In this document: positions 33,466 to 45,000 of the stretch, one piece after another
How positions within the stretch are numbered: position 1 is the first letter of the stretch
How the letters are laid out: each line of letters starts with the position of its first letter
Assembly (NCBI RefSeq): GCF_050624435.1
Contig: NC_134537.1
Span: 120,331,586-120,395,585, forward strand
Length of the DNA stretch: 64,000 bases
Source: Tenrec ecaudatus
Lineage: Eukaryota > Chordata > Mammalia > Afrosoricida > Tenrecidae
Direction: 5' to 3'
Program-made: the position numbers and the translations under genes
Notes under the pieces: model-generated
Told to the model about the DNA's origin: nothing
Databases searched by the model: none
Seen by the model: the letters and a program-made list of their open reading frames with translations, nothing else

Positions 33466-35000
33466 ACTGCCTGCCAAGCTCATGCCCCACTACGCTCAGC
33501 ACTGGAGATAGAAAGAACAAGAAAGAAGGTCTCTCTCTTCGTGAAATTTACAACATAGTTCATTTGCTTTGAGCAAAAGATTGGTACGATCACAATTTCA
33601 GTGCAATTCTAGACGGTTAATCATCATCATAAATGATCTGTGACCCATTTTGCTGTTGTGGTTTATTCAACTATTCCCCTTATTAGGAAGTCCCTGTATA
33701 CAGATAAAACTTTTATAAATAAGAATTTCTGTATACTCTCTATAGGCTACGAATGTCAAATTTATTAGTGGCTAAGATATTTAAATTTGAACACAAAGCC
33801 ATATTTAAGCACTGTGAAAGGATACCATTTTACTGAGACCACATTTCTTCTGAAATTGTTTGTTAATGAGACCAAGTGATTTGCAAAATCGCATGCTCTA
33901 CATTTTCTTTCGTTAAGACTTACGTGAGACATTGTCAGTCCCTCATATTTCTTATAGAAGGACACAAAAGGGACATCATTATCTACTCCCCTATCTTTAA
34001 ATGTGAGAAGCATGTGTCCAATTAAATGGAGCGCTTCCTCTTCATTGTTCTGTGTGAATAATTAACCTTTCTAACTGCTGACTTCAGGAAGGTTGTGATC
34101 TCTCCTTTTCTTCCAGGGGAAAAATAAATGAAGTGTCGGACTGATGCATCTGTAGAGTTTTCTTGCTAATCACTTTGAAAGATAGTTAAAATAGGGATGT
34201 TAAAATCTAAAACGTCGATCCTAAAAATTATTGTTTATTCTTTGGTACTAAAGATTGTGTTTTTACTGTGGGCTTTTCTAAAGTAGTAATGTTCTCTAAT
34301 GCAATCATTCAGAACAATATGGTCCCCAATTTACTTTCATTAGTCACATGGGACACTGTCATGGATTGAGACACTATAAATCAATTTATATGATCTTTGC
34401 AATTGAAACTTGCTGGATGCCAGCTGTGATAATTTCTGCTAATTATCATCCTTTTAAATCTCATTCTTTCTGTAAGTAAGATACACACTCTAAGATTTTT
34501 TTTATAGTTTAAATTGTTCTGCTCATCCTCCTACAAGATTTTGCCACTCTAAGTTGACTTATAATGTAACCTTGAAATAAGGAGAAGCATTAGTGGACTG
34601 CTGTTTTTATAAATGGCCTTTGAATTCTTAATTACTTTAAATATTTAGTTGGACAAATCTTGACCATATCTATAATCTTGTACAGATAGTTGACAGAGAG
34701 AAAGTAACTTGGCTCTGTCTATATATTTTGATATTTTTGTCACTAGTCAATTTAAGAAGTAGGAAATGTAATGAAATCATTTTACATTTCAGCTTTAAAT
34801 GATATGTTTTGGGGGTGCAAAGGTGTGCTTTAAAATATTAGTATTATGGATTCAATTTGACCGATTTTGAACCAATTAATAAAATATGGCATTTCCCTCC
34901 CCTAATAAATATATTTGTTGTCCTGAGCTTTTGTTTCTGCAATCATTTGTATTAAAAACAAAAATAAGGAAAATCCTGACTATTCTAAAGCTACACTTCC
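33466..35000. other. Repeat-poor AT-rich unique stretch
   Basis: About 1.5 kb in which I see no SINE, LINE, LTR or DNA transposon, in contrast to neighbouring sequence. No open frame with protein character. It may simply be old degenerate DNA, or it may be under constraint. Confidence 0.4.
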
Positions 35001-35543
35001 TACCGACAGAAGTAGAACATGGCCACTGCTGCATTTTGTAGTAAGTATGTGGATCTAGACCCGGGGTGTCCCTGGCTGCAACCACTGCCAAAGCGCTGAA
35101 TCTGCCTCGTGGTGGGTGACTTCGCGTGAGTCTGAGTGGAATAGCGCTCCACGTGGCTGGTTTTCAGAAGACTTTCTTCCCATGCCCCTCGATGGACCTT
35201 TCGATTAGCAGCCAAATACCGTGCCACGAGGAAACTCCTCAGTGACTGCGAGAAACAGACACCTGTGCTTCCTGATGGGAGAATAAACTATCATCCAGTA
35301 AGTCGCCTTGCCAAAGGAAAATAGAAAAATTAACATAAGCCTTTAAAAGTTCAGGAAATAAAGGAACCTGATTATACCACAGAGCTGCCAGAAGCAAAGT
35401 TCACACTGTAGAAAACTCTACAGGACAAACAACACCATTTTGTCAACAAGTACATATCATGGGAAGGAGGGGCCTATGTTCACAAAAGGCTGAGAAGTGT
35501 TTATCAACATTGCCGTGTGTGGACCTTATTTTATTCTGAGAAG
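35001..35543. repeat. Mixed sequence with degenerate AfroSINE piece
   Basis: 35185-35245 (ACCTTTCGATTAGCAGCCAA, TACCGTGCCACGAGGAAACT) is the complement of an AfroSINE head. The remainder to 35543 may be the upstream part of the following LTNR copy but aligns to no other copy here that I can see. Confidence 0.4.
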
Positions 35544-36565
35544 GCAAACAAGCGATCATCTAGCTCAGAAGCAACAAAGCCCACAGAGAAGAAGCACACA
35601 GCCTAAGCGAATACAAGGTGTTGAATGGACCAGGTAGCAGACACCAAGGAACAAAAACAATCATTGTGTAATCACCTTCCTCACATAAACGCTGAAGACG
35701 AATGTGTGCATAAGCAAGTGTGGTGAAGAAGGCTGATGGTGCATGGCTATTGAGAAATATAGCATCCGGGGACTTAAAGGCTTGAAAATAAACAAGCGAC
35801 CATCTAGCCCAGAAGCAACAAAGCCCACACGGAAGAAGCACACACCGATACGTGTGATCGTGAAGGGCAGAGGGGACCAGGTCTCAAACAATAAAGGCCG
35901 GGGGGGGGAGGAATCACATCACCGTGAGTGAGGGGGGAGTGTGTGATGGGGACCCAATGCCCATCTGTACATAGCTGGACATCCCTTGCAGAGGGGTAGT
36001 GGGGAGGAGATGAGTCACTCAGGGTTCAGTGTAGCAACAATGAAACTCAAAACCTTCCTCTGGTTCTTGAACGCTTCCTCCCCTTCCAGATTATCATGAT
36101 ACCAATTCTACTTTCGGACCTGATTAGACCAGAGGATGCACAGCGGTGCAGCAGGGATCTGGAAACACAGGGAATCTAGGACCGATGAACCTCTCAGGAC
36201 CAGCGGTGGGAGTAGCGACACTGGGAGGGAAGGGGGTGTAAAAAGGGAGAACCGATCTTGGGGATCTATGTGTAGCCTCCTCTCTGAGAGATGGGCAATG
36301 GGAAGGTGGGTGAGAGGAGACGCCGGGCAGTGTAAGATAAAATAATTATTTATAAACTATTAAGGGTGGAGGGGGAAGGGAGGAGCGGGGAGGGAGGGGG
36401 AGGGAACAAAAAGGAAAACGAGCTGATTCCAGGAACCCAAGTGGAAGGTGAATTTTGAGAAGGACAAGGGCAACGAATGTATAAGGGTGCTTTACTCAAT
36501 TGATGTATGTATGGATTATGATAAGAGTTGTATGAGCCCCAATAAAAAGATTTATTAAATTTTTA
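35544..36565 (+). mobile_element. LTNR copy with two 243-bp units
   Basis: Starts within the first internal unit (AAACAAGCGATCATCTAGCT at 35546) and contains a second (AAACAAGCGACCATCTAGCC at 35790), 244 bp apart. It then runs through TGGACATCCCTTGCAGAGGG, GGGAACCAATTACAAGG-like sequence, the G-rich tract (36365-36405) and the tail GCTTTACTCAATTGATGTAT to AATAAAAAGATTTATT. 5' truncated; no target duplication found. A poly(G) run lies at 35899-35908. No protein. Confidence 0.85.
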
Positions 36566-36738
36566 AAAATTCACAGGATCTTTAAAGTGTTCCAGGAAAA
36601 GTGTAATGAAAGATTGAAATTTTCCATGTACTGTGGGAAAAAAGCATCATTTATAAGACAATTATAAATTTGAATCCTGACTCATTGTTATTTGATGATG
36701 ATGTTATGCATTTCCTCTGTATGTGTATGTTAACATTT
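36566..36738. other. AT-rich spacer
   Basis: No feature recognised. Confidence 0.4.
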
Positions 36739-37325
36739 TATTATTATTAAAATAATTTTATTGGGGGCTCTTACAGCTCTTAAAACATTCCATACATCAA
36801 TTACATCAAGTATATTTGTACATATGCTGCCACCATCATTTTCTAAACATTTAGTTTCTGCTTAAATCCTTGGTATTGGAGAGCAAATGCTTTGAGAATG
36901 ATTGGGGCAGGGAATGTATGGATGTGCTTTATACAACTGATGTATGTATATGTATGGATTGTGATAAGAGTTGTATGAGGCCCTAATAAAATGTAAAAAA
37001 AGAAAAGAGGAGAAAAAAAAAGAAAATGATTAGGGCAAAGAATGTACAGATGTGCTTTATACAATTGATGTATGTATATGCATGGACTGTGATAAGAGTT
37101 GTATGAGCCCCTAATAAATTGTTTAAAAACAAAAACAAAACAAAAAAAACCCTTGGTATCAGCTCCTCTTTTTGCCCTCCCACCCCAATCACACCCTCAT
37201 GACACCTTGATAAATTATAAATTATTATTGTTTTCATATCTTACATCAAACGCTGTCTTCCTCCTCTACCCACGTTTATGGTGTTCATCCCCTGGTGGTG
37301 GGGGATGGGGTGAGTCCTCTGTATA
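36739..37325 (-). mobile_element. LTNR/L1 3' end, antisense, split by a sense copy
   Basis: 36739-36876 and 37151-37325 are the two parts of one antisense tail region (AAAATAATTTTATTGGGGGC...; CAGCTCCTCTTTTTGCCCTC, TTATAAATTATTATTGTTTT). A sense-oriented tail dimer occupies 36877-37150. Confidence 0.8.
36877..37150 (+). mobile_element. Head-to-tail dimer of LTNR 3' tails
   Basis: Two successive tail units: TGGAGAGCAAATGCTTTGAG...CCCTAATAAAATGTAAAAAA (36877-37003) and AAAATGATTAGGGCAAAGAA...CCCCTAATAAATTGTTTAAA (37022-37130), followed by A-rich sequence. CCTTGGTAT flanks the dimer (36868-36876 and 37151-37159), a 9-bp perfect target duplication within an antisense copy of the same family. Confidence 0.85.
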
Positions 37326-37839
37326 ATTTTATATATGAAATTTGGTAGTTGTTTTTAAACACACCCTTAAACATTTGCCAATTGTGTCACAGCTGAAATT
37401 CTGAGCACTAGGCTGGGTGTGTTTCAAAGTGAATTAAAACTACTACTCTACACAGCCCTGGGAAGGGCGGCCTTGTGATTGATCTGGATGTGATTGATCT
37501 GGATGAAACTTGAGACAAAATCTTGTGGACTTTTCTAATCTGCAAGAGTGTACAAATTTCAATCATGGTCCCTTTCCAATTCTGTAGGCCTGCCTGAAAC
37601 TTGCTCTGTCACCACTCATGGCTTTTTGACCGTTTTCTTTGTTGCCATGTCCTATTTATGTGGCTGTGTGGTTTAGAACCCTTGGACATTATAGCCTCAT
37701 GCGGATGGCCTCCCTCATTTGGATAATTCAGTTTTGTCTTTGGCCTAAGAATCAATAAATGGGTCTCTAGAAAATATATTTTCCCATTAATATTATAAAC
37801 TCGAGGCTTGAATTTTTCTTCAGTTCAATATTTCTAGGG
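37326..37839. other. Intergenic, nothing recognised
   Basis: No gene or clear repeat. Contains a short direct repeat GTGATTGATCTGGATG (37476-37503). Confidence 0.4.
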
Positions 37840-38500
37840 AAAAATATTGGATGTAGAAAGCATCAAAAGAAGATGGAAGGAATACACAAAGTCACTGTAC
37901 CAAAAGCAATAGTCAACATTCAACCATTTCAAGAAGTAACCTGATCAAGAACCAACGGCCCGGCGGCACTGAAGGCATTAGCAGTGAAAGAAAGCGCCAG
38001 GGCGTGCTGGAGCGCCCACTGAATGTCTCCACAGCCCAGGAAGCGCTGGAGCACTCACCAGTCTACACCCAGAACTTCAGAAGAAGTCTAGAAACTGGAA
38101 GACTGGAAGAAATCTGTATTTGTGCCTATTCCAAAGTAAGGTGATAAATACAAATGGCGAAATTATCAAACAATTTAATATGACATGCAAGTCCCATTTT
38201 GCTGAATCCAATGTAAAACTTGATTGTAGCAGTCCATTGACAGGGAGCTGCCAGAGATTCAGGCCGGATTCAGAAGAGGACATGGCATAAGGAATATCAC
38301 CGCTAATGTCAGGTAGACCTTCCTGAAAGCAGAAAATTCCAGAAGATGTTTTCTTGTGTCTTATTGACTAGACAAAGGCAGCTGACTCTGGAATAAAACT
38401 GTGGGGATTCTCTAGCAGTGATTACGCTCACTTGGAACATGTACATGGACCAAAAGGCAGAGCAAGACACCGTGGGGTTTGAAAGTAGGAAAGGACATCC
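37840..38500 (+). pseudogene. RTE LINE reverse-transcriptase fragment
   Basis: GGAAAAATATTGGATGTAGA, GAAGATGGAAGGAATACACA, GTGCCTATTCCAAAGTAAGG and CAGGCCGGATTCAGAAGAGG give the RT domain before the catalytic motif. The last encodes QAGFRRG, a conserved RTE block. Several frameshifts; truncated at 38500 where an L1 fragment begins. Confidence 0.8.
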
Positions 38501-38800
38501 AAACAGCCAACAAAAATATAAAGAAATGCTTATGATCACTAACTATCTGAGACATGCAAATCAGAACAAAGATAAGATACCTCCTTTGCACTCAAAGTGA
38601 CAGCCATGCACGCACACACACACAAACAGAAAATAAGAAATGCTGGAGAGGCTGGGGAGAGATTGGCACCCTCACACCCACGGCTAGGGAAACTACAGAA
38701 TACGTACAGCCACTATGGACATACAGGGCTTATCTCCAAAAGCTGGGAATTGAAGTTCTATGTATGTTTAAAATCCTCAAATAAAGTGCTTTAAAAAAAA
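38501..38800 (+). pseudogene. L1 ORF2 3' fragment with short tail
   Basis: CAGCCAACAAAAATATAAAG, CTATCTGAGACATGCAAATC, AGATACCTCCTTTGCACTC, TGCTGGAGAGGCTGGGGAGA and ACAGCCACTATGGACATACA follow the order of L1 ORF2. It ends abruptly in AAATAAAGTGCTTTAAAAAA, which has the same AATAAAnTGnTTTA form as LTNR tails. Confidence 0.75.
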
Positions 38801-40500
38801 GACAATGTTTTTACAGTTAAGTAAATCCTGTCTAAGGAAGACAATATTCAGTCATTGGTGAAATTTGCCCTACATTACTTGCAACCTGGTTGTTATTATT
38901 TTAGTACTATGTCTTTTAAATAGCATCCTACATTGTGACTATGTGATTGTTTTATATTTTAGTTTCTCGTTATCATCTCACTGTAATTATTAATATTTTA
39001 ATGACTGGTTCTCTTATGAATTTGTCTGACAAAATTTAATTACATAGAATTTTAATTTTAACACTAAAGTACCTACTGGGAATCTTGGTGAGCTGTTTTT
39101 AAAATACTTTTCTTGGACAATGACTTTTCCCTTTCCTTTATTTCCCTATTTGACAGATTGTTGCTTCTAGGAGTTTATTTCTCCATCTTCTGCTGGCAAT
39201 TTGTACCCTGCTTCATATTTGGAGTCTGCAGTGCTTCTCTTACCAGCACTTATTAGACACTGCTGTGTTAAACACCATCGCCACCCCTTTTCTAAAGAGT
39301 TTACAATCTAATGTATTTAAAAAAAAAAACAAAAAAAAACTTTCTTTTAAGGAAATTCAGGAATACAACCAAGAAATTATTGTATAGATAGAAATGAGAT
39401 TGTAGGGCATCGTGAATGGAGTGACTCATCACGATAGTATTGGGGCTTAGGCTGTGGGCAAGATTTAAGGAAATTACTTCCCAGTACTTTTATGCTTACT
39501 TATTTGCTATAAGAGTTAAATTATCTTAAGAAAGCAGTATCATTTTCTAATGTAAATTCTATACAGTTCTGAACCTCCCCATTCAAATTTGATCACACTC
39601 ACTTTTCACGGTGATTTTTTTTCTCTCAATATGCACACTTGTCATTTCAAAACCACGCTCCCCTTAAACAGAAGTTCGTATGGAGTCTTTCTCCTCCCAG
39701 GCCCTTGCTTCTCTTCCTCTCTTCTCGGTTCTATCTCTCTCGCTGGCACTACAATCCATGCACTTGACTGGGCTGAAAATCTGAGGGCCACTCTAATGCT
39801 TCCTTCCTGCTGTACATCATCAGGGCCTGATAATTTTCCCTAAGTATTTTCACTCTTCTTTCTCCTTTCTCCTTACAACTGCTGCCTTTTCCATATTTCA
39901 GTGTTTATTATTTCCAAACTGACCTGTCTTCCATCAGTCTTTCCTGCTTTGCTTCCTATCTGTAGGCAGCATGAGTGTACAATATGCCATAAAAGTCTTT
40001 TTTTGCTTCCATAATGAAAATCTTTAACAAAAAAAAAATCTTTGATTTTTCTAGAATGCACTTACCAAAATAGATTCCTCTTACTGTTGAAAATTTTTAT
40101 TTTTAATATATTTTTATTTTTTAAACTTCTGTCATATTACTGGAAATTTAGCTCACGTCTTATAACAGAACAATAGTAATGAGCAAAACAATATAACATA
40201 AAAAATTCAAACAAATACACCTAGAACTTCTCCTTCAATTATATCTTTTGATTGGATAGATGAAGTATCAAAGCTCCTAAATACAGTATAGAAGTCTCTT
40301 TAGTACCAGGCCTTAACCACATCTCCAGCCTTTTCTCTTACATTACCTGGCATTGCTCCTACCACTTCATCTGACTGGAATTCCACAAAATCACCTTTTG
40401 TGATCTCGCAGCATCAGTTTTCAAAGCACTTTGCTAATGTCAATGGGTCTTTATCATCTCGTAATCGAACTTCAAACCGGCACCCTCTTGAGGGCCCAAG
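38801..40500. other. Repeat-poor AT-rich unique stretch
   Basis: About 1.7 kb without SINE, LTR or LINE that I recognise. Runs of A at 39318-39340. No open frame with protein character (plus 39589-39843 and minus 39873-40061 are not family-like). Confidence 0.4.
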
Positions 40501-40510
40501 CCATGTTTTT

Positions 40511-41240
40511 GTTGTTTGTTTTTAAATATATTTATTGGGGGGCTCTTACATCTCTTATCACAATCCATACATTCATCCAGTGTGTCAAGCACATTTGCAC
40601 ATATGCCACCATCAGCATTTTCAAAGCATTTTCTTCCCATTTGAGCCCCCGATATCCATTCGCTCCGTTTCTCCCCGCCCCATCACAAACCTTTGATAAG
40701 TTATAGATTATTTTTTCCATATCTTACTTCATCCTCCGTCACCCCTCCTCCATTTTTCCGTTCTTCATCCCCCTGGGAGGGGGTTCTAGTTGATTCTTGT
40801 GATGATTCCTCCTTTCTTCCCCCCACCCTCTCCTAATCCTCCTGGTATCTCTACTTTCCTTGGCCCTGAGGGGTTTATCTCTCCTGGATTCCCTGTGTGT
40901 GGCCTCTTATCTGTAGCACTGTGCATGCTCTGGTCTAACCCGATTTGTAAAGTAGAATTGAGGTCATTATGATAGTGGGGTGAAGGAAGCACCAAAGAAC
41001 TAGAGGAAAGCTGTGTTTTTCATCAGTGCTATACTGCACTGACTGGCCCATCTCTTCCCTGTGACCCCTCTGTGAGAGGATGTCCAATTGTCTACAGATG
41101 AGCATTGGGTCTCCACTCCATGCCTTCCCAGTTCACCTTGGGGGTTGTTCTTAGACGCCTGACACATAATCCCATCAACACCTCATGATCAAACAAGCTG
41201 GTGTGCTTCTTCCATGTGGGATTTGTTGCTTCTGAGCAGA
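40511..41240 (-). mobile_element. LTNR copy, 5' truncated
   Basis: Antisense copy from the tail (AATATATTTATTGGGGGGCT) through the pyrimidine tract, GATTCTTGTGATGATTCCTC, GGGTTTATCTCTCCTGGATT, GTCTACAGATGAGCATTGGG and into the 243-bp unit (CAAGCTGGTGTGCTTCTTCC, GGGATTTGTTGCTTCTGAGC). CCATGTTTTT (40501-40510) and CCATGGTTTT (41241-41250) are a 9-of-10 target duplication. Confidence 0.85.
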
Positions 41241-41494
41241 CCATGGTTTTAGCAATACATTTGCTATTCATCTATTGACTGTCTCATTATCTGGCATTTC
41301 ACATTTACAACAATAGTAAAAAACCTACTACCCAACTAGCTGGCATGTTACCAATGGATTTCAGTAAGTAATGGATTTAGTAAGTAATGAATGTTGAGGT
41401 GGCTGTGAAGGCTAAGGTTTTTGTCAACTTGGTTGCACTAATACTCTCAGTGGTTGGCAATGATGTAATTTGGCAGTTAGATAATGATGCAGGA
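41241..41494. other. Intergenic spacer
   Basis: Nothing recognised. Confidence 0.4.
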
Positions 41495-41682
41495 GAAGCT
41501 CTGCTGGTAGTGGACTGCTACTAACTGCAACATCACCTATTTGAAACCACCAGTCGCTCTATGAGAGAAAGATGAGGCTGTCTACTCCTGTAAAGAGTTA
41601 CAATCTCAGAGGCCCACAGAGGCAGTTCTGTTCTATCCTGTGGGGTCGCTATGAGTCGGAATGGACTTGACAGTAGTGAGTA
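41495..41682 (+). repeat. AfroSINE, well preserved
   Basis: GGACTGCTACTAACTGCAAC, TAAAGAGTTACAATCTCAGA and GGGGTCGCTATGAGTCGGAA with the GGACTTGACAGTAGTGAG end. Confidence 0.8.
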
Positions 41683-42709
41683 TGATGACGTAGTCATTCT
41701 CCATTGTGATATCTGATGTGGTCACTTGTTTTTGCATAAAGACCTACCTGATCTGTGAAACCGAACCATGTCCTATAGCTATTAGTAATAGTAATCACAA
41801 TATCAATAATAGTAATAAAACAGCTTACAATTTAAAGCAATTCTCTTAAAAGAATTCCTTATCATCCACCAATACCATTGAATGAGAATAGACTTAGAAC
41901 TAAGAGGAGTTTTAGAATTATACTCTAAGAATGTTGCTATTTGAAGTCATGATTTTGGATCTGACCCCACATATAACAGAATGAAACAATGTCCAGTCCT
42001 ATACCTTCCTCATAATAGTATATCTGCATCCATTATTGCAGATAGTGTCAAACCATCTGGCTGAAAATGGTGAATTTTAAATGTGCCTTTCCATTTTATC
42101 ATTCAAGGAGCTTAGCTTATTCCTTGGGATCCCTTCCCACCAGCAGAGGAAGCATCCATCCAGTGGCAAGAGCTGCACTCAGGCTACTTTGTCCCCAAAG
42201 AGATCAAATAACCTCCTAACTCTAAAGGATAGCTATTGCTGGATCTGCCTCTCATTTAGAGAGTGCGATGAACCATTCTGAAAGTCTTCTTCACTGAAGC
42301 TCAGAAGAAGAGAAGCATTACTTGAGTCCCACCTGAATTCTGAACTAAGAATCAACCATAAAATAAAGAACTTGGGCACATTTAAAACAACAATGTATGA
42401 GTTTTCCCAGTTATGTGTTGTTTTTATTTTACTCTTAAGTAATTTTAGATACTTGACAATGAAAAAATGATTTGTGAGGGAAACTTTTATCTACATCAAG
42501 CCTTGCCCAAGAATGATGCCATTGCTGGTTTTTGACGATAGAATCCTAGCATACTTCTGTGAATCCGTGTGGGGAAGTACTGGAAACTGTGCTGATGAGA
42601 AAAGTATAAGGCTCCGAAAAGTTCATGGAAAAATTAGAAATAAATTATATAAGTGTGTGTATGTATGTGTATATTTATATATGTATATGTATATATATAC
42701 CATATTAAA
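41683..42709. other. Intergenic; AT dinucleotide tract at the end
   Basis: No gene. GCTCCGAAAAGTTCATGGAA at 42611-42630 is a mariner-MITE half. 42650-42705 is a (TATG/TATA)n tract. Confidence 0.4.
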
Positions 42710-43347
42710 TGAAGGGGGAAGTGCAGAGTAGAGACCCAAGGCCCAAGTGTGGGCCAATGGAGATCCCCTCATAGAGGGGTTTAGGAGAGGAGATGGGTTA
42801 ATTAGGGTGCGAGGTAATACCGATGAAGAACACAGCTTTCCCCCAGATCCTGGATGCTTCCTCCCCCCAACTACCATGATCCGAATTCTACCTTGCAGGG
42901 CTGGATAGGGCAGAGGCTGTACACTGGTACATATGAGGGCTGGAGGTACAGGGAATCCAGGGTGGATGATACCTTCAGGACCAAGGGTGTGAGGGACGAT
43001 GCTGGGAGAGTGGAGGGTGAGTGGGTTGGAAAGGGGGAACTGATTACAAGGATCCACATGTGACCTCTTCCCTGGGAGAGGGACAGCAGAGAAGGGGGGG
43101 AAGGGAGACTCCGGATAGGGCAAGATATGACAAAACAACGATGTATAAATTACCAAGGGCACATGAGGGAGGGGGGCAAGGGGAGGGAGGGGAAAAAAAA
43201 GAGGACCTGATGCAAGGGGCTTAAGTGGAGAGCAAATGCTTTGAGAATGATTGGGGCAGGGAATGTATGGATGTGCTTTATACAATTGATGTATGTATAT
43301 GTATGGATTGTGATAAGAGTTGTATGAGTCCCTAATAAAATGTAAAA
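42710..43347 (+). mobile_element. LTNR copy, 5' truncated, young-looking
   Basis: Begins at GAAGGGGGAAGTGCAGAGTA, then GGAGATCCCCTCATAGAGGG, GATTACAAGGATCCACATGT, the G-rich tract (43160-43200) and the tail to CCCTAATAAAATGTAAAAAA. It is very close in sequence to the 27908 copy (shared GACTCCGGATAGGGCAAGAT, AGAGGACCTGATGCAA), suggesting a recent common source. The 220-codon antisense frame through it (minus 42623-43285) is an artefact of the polypurine strand. Confidence 0.85.
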
Positions 43348-43375
43348 AACGAAGAGCCTAGTGGGGACTGAAACG

Positions 43376-43505
43376 AACGCCGATGGCACAGTGGCCTTCA
43401 AACTGATATGCTAGCCGCAGGTCATCAGGTCAAACCCAATTGTTCCACAGGAGAAAGAAGAACTGTAGACTCAGGTACAGATTTGCCTTCAGAAAACCAC
43501 AGGGG
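43376..43505 (+). repeat. AfroSINE fragment
   Basis: GCCGATGGCACAGTGGCCTT, CGCAGGTCATCAGGTCAAAC, AGGTACAGATTTGCCTTCAG. Diverged, tail missing. Confidence 0.55.
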
Positions 43506-43506
43506 G

Positions 43507-44183
43507 CATGTGGTCCTTACATAATCTGTTGTCAATTTGAGAGGATTAAGAGTGAAGGGGGAAGTTTAGCCTGTCAATCAAGTGGCAGCTTGATGGCCTC
43601 ATTTAGAGGTGCTAAGAAGATAAAAACGCTCACTTGAAGCATTGTCTCATTGTAGCATGGGAAGAACTGGAGGAAATTGAGTTAAGCAAAGTAAGCCAAC
43701 CACAAAAGGACAAGTACAACATGAGTGTGATGAGGTAAACTTAAAAATGCAAAAAAGGGCATAGGGAAAAAGCTACTGTATACATACATTCCTGGGTTGA
43801 GGTCCAGGTAATATGGCAGGGGCCAGACCAAATCCAGGGCTACATCTGGACAACAGGGTAAGACATGAAATAATAATAATAATTTATAAATTATCTATGG
43901 TTCATGAGGGAGGGTGGGGGGAAAATGAAAAGCTGATACCAAGGGCTCAAGAAAATGTTTTGAAAATGATGATGGCAACAAATGTACAAATGTGCTTGAC
44001 ACAATGGATGGATTGTGATTAAGTTGTATGACTCCCCAATAAATGATTTAATAGATACACGGACTTGATGTGGACTGGACTAGGTTGTTTTCTTAATGTA
44101 TAATTACTCTCTATATAAAGCTCTTGCTTATTCACATATGAATCTCCCTGGATTTGTTTCTTTCGTCTACCCAGATTAATACA
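43507..44183 (+). mobile_element. LTR remnant split by an L1 3' end
   Basis: 43507-43645 (TACATAATCTGTTGTCAATT, AGCCTGTCAATCAAGTGGCA, TGATGGCCTCATTTAGAGG) and 44055-44183 (TATATAAAGCTCTTGCTTAT, CTCCCTGGATTTGTTTCTTT, ACCCAGATTAATACA) are the two ends of the LTR family seen complete at 2732-3227. The middle of the LTR is missing and replaced by 43646-44054. Confidence 0.55.
43646..44054 (+). pseudogene. L1 3' end bearing the LTNR tail
   Basis: The left part (GGAGGAAATTGAGTTAAGCA, AGTAAGCCAACCACAAAAGG) is the ORF2/3' UTR junction of a mammalian L1. It continues into a purine tract (43900-43935), TGATACCAAGGGCTCAAGAA, GATGATGGCAACAAATGTAC, GCTTGACACAATGGATGGAT and CCCCAATAAATGATTTAATA. This links the tail shared by all LTNR copies to an L1 3' UTR. 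Confidence 0.7.
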
Positions 44184-44550
44184 GGGCAGTTCTACTGCAT
44201 CCTATAAGGTGACTGTGAGTTGACATAGGTTGATGGCAGTGAGTGTGGGAGTAAATATCAAAGTCCTGGTGGTGTTACTGGGTTCAAAAGAAGAAGGATG
44301 AGGCTATAAAGATCAACAACGCTGGAAAATCTATATAAAGGTCATTATGAGTTGGGGTTCACTCAATGGTGTTGGGCTTCATTTGGGTTTTGGTAGTGGA
44401 TATTGAGGCACCGTAGACAAATGTTGGACTGCTAACTGAAAGGGCAGCAGTTCAAACCCACCAGTCTTTTTCTGGGAGAAGTATGAGGAGGTCTGCTCAC
44501 ACAGACTTACAGTCTTGGAAGCGCTACGTAGAACTGCTGGGCAGGAACTG
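44184..44550 (+). repeat. Three AfroSINE fragments in tandem
   Basis: 44184-44247 is a tail only (GGGCAGTTCTACTGCATCCT). 44258-44380 starts AGTCCTGGTGGTGTTACTGG with an internal deletion. 44398-44550 has head and middle (GTTGGACTGCTAACTGAAAG, GCAGTTCAAACCCACCAG). Confidence 0.65.
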
Positions 44551-44861
44551 AACGGATGATAGGGGACTTGGCAATTTTGGTTTCAGTGAGTATATTCAAG
44601 TGCATTTTCATTGTGATTTTGCTTTGGATTTTCTTACTGAATAATGACACCAAGAATGTATTCCTTCATGGCCTTATATCTTCTTTGGGAATAGTAAGAT
44701 TATTTGTCCAATTATTTGAGTTATGTCTTTCTTGTTTTGTGCATTAACATTCTTTGTCACTAGCATACTGTTATTTCTTGGAAAACATTTATTTATAGTT
44801 GAATGTTTATTCTAATATCTATTAATCAATTTACTGTGTTCCATGCGTGCGTTTACTCTAG
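44551..44861. other. Intergenic, nothing recognised
   Basis: AT-rich. The plus frame 44556-44747 is hydrophobic but has no start context, neighbour or family match. Confidence 0.4.
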
Positions 44862-45000
44862 TGGCATAATTGTTCAATTCTTGGCAGCTAACTGAAAGCT
44901 TGGTTGTTTGAACCCATGAGGGACTTTTGTGGGACACAAGATGTGGTCATCTACTTCCATAAAGATTACAGCCTAGAAAATCCTACAGAACAGCCTATTG
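44862..45000 (+). repeat. AfroSINE fragment
   Basis: GCAGCTAACTGAAAGCTTGG, TTGTTTGAACCCATGAGGGA, AAAGATTACAGCCTAGAAAA. Confidence 0.65.

Noticed and set aside
42623-43285. 220-codon minus-strand open frame
   Set aside because: It is antisense to the polypurine retroposon copy at 42710-43347. Proline- and serine-rich translation reflects the pyrimidine strand; similar antisense frames appear in other copies.
44556-44747. Hydrophobic 63-codon frame that might be a membrane peptide
   Set aside because: AT-rich noncoding DNA commonly gives such frames; no neighbour, homology or regulatory context supports it.
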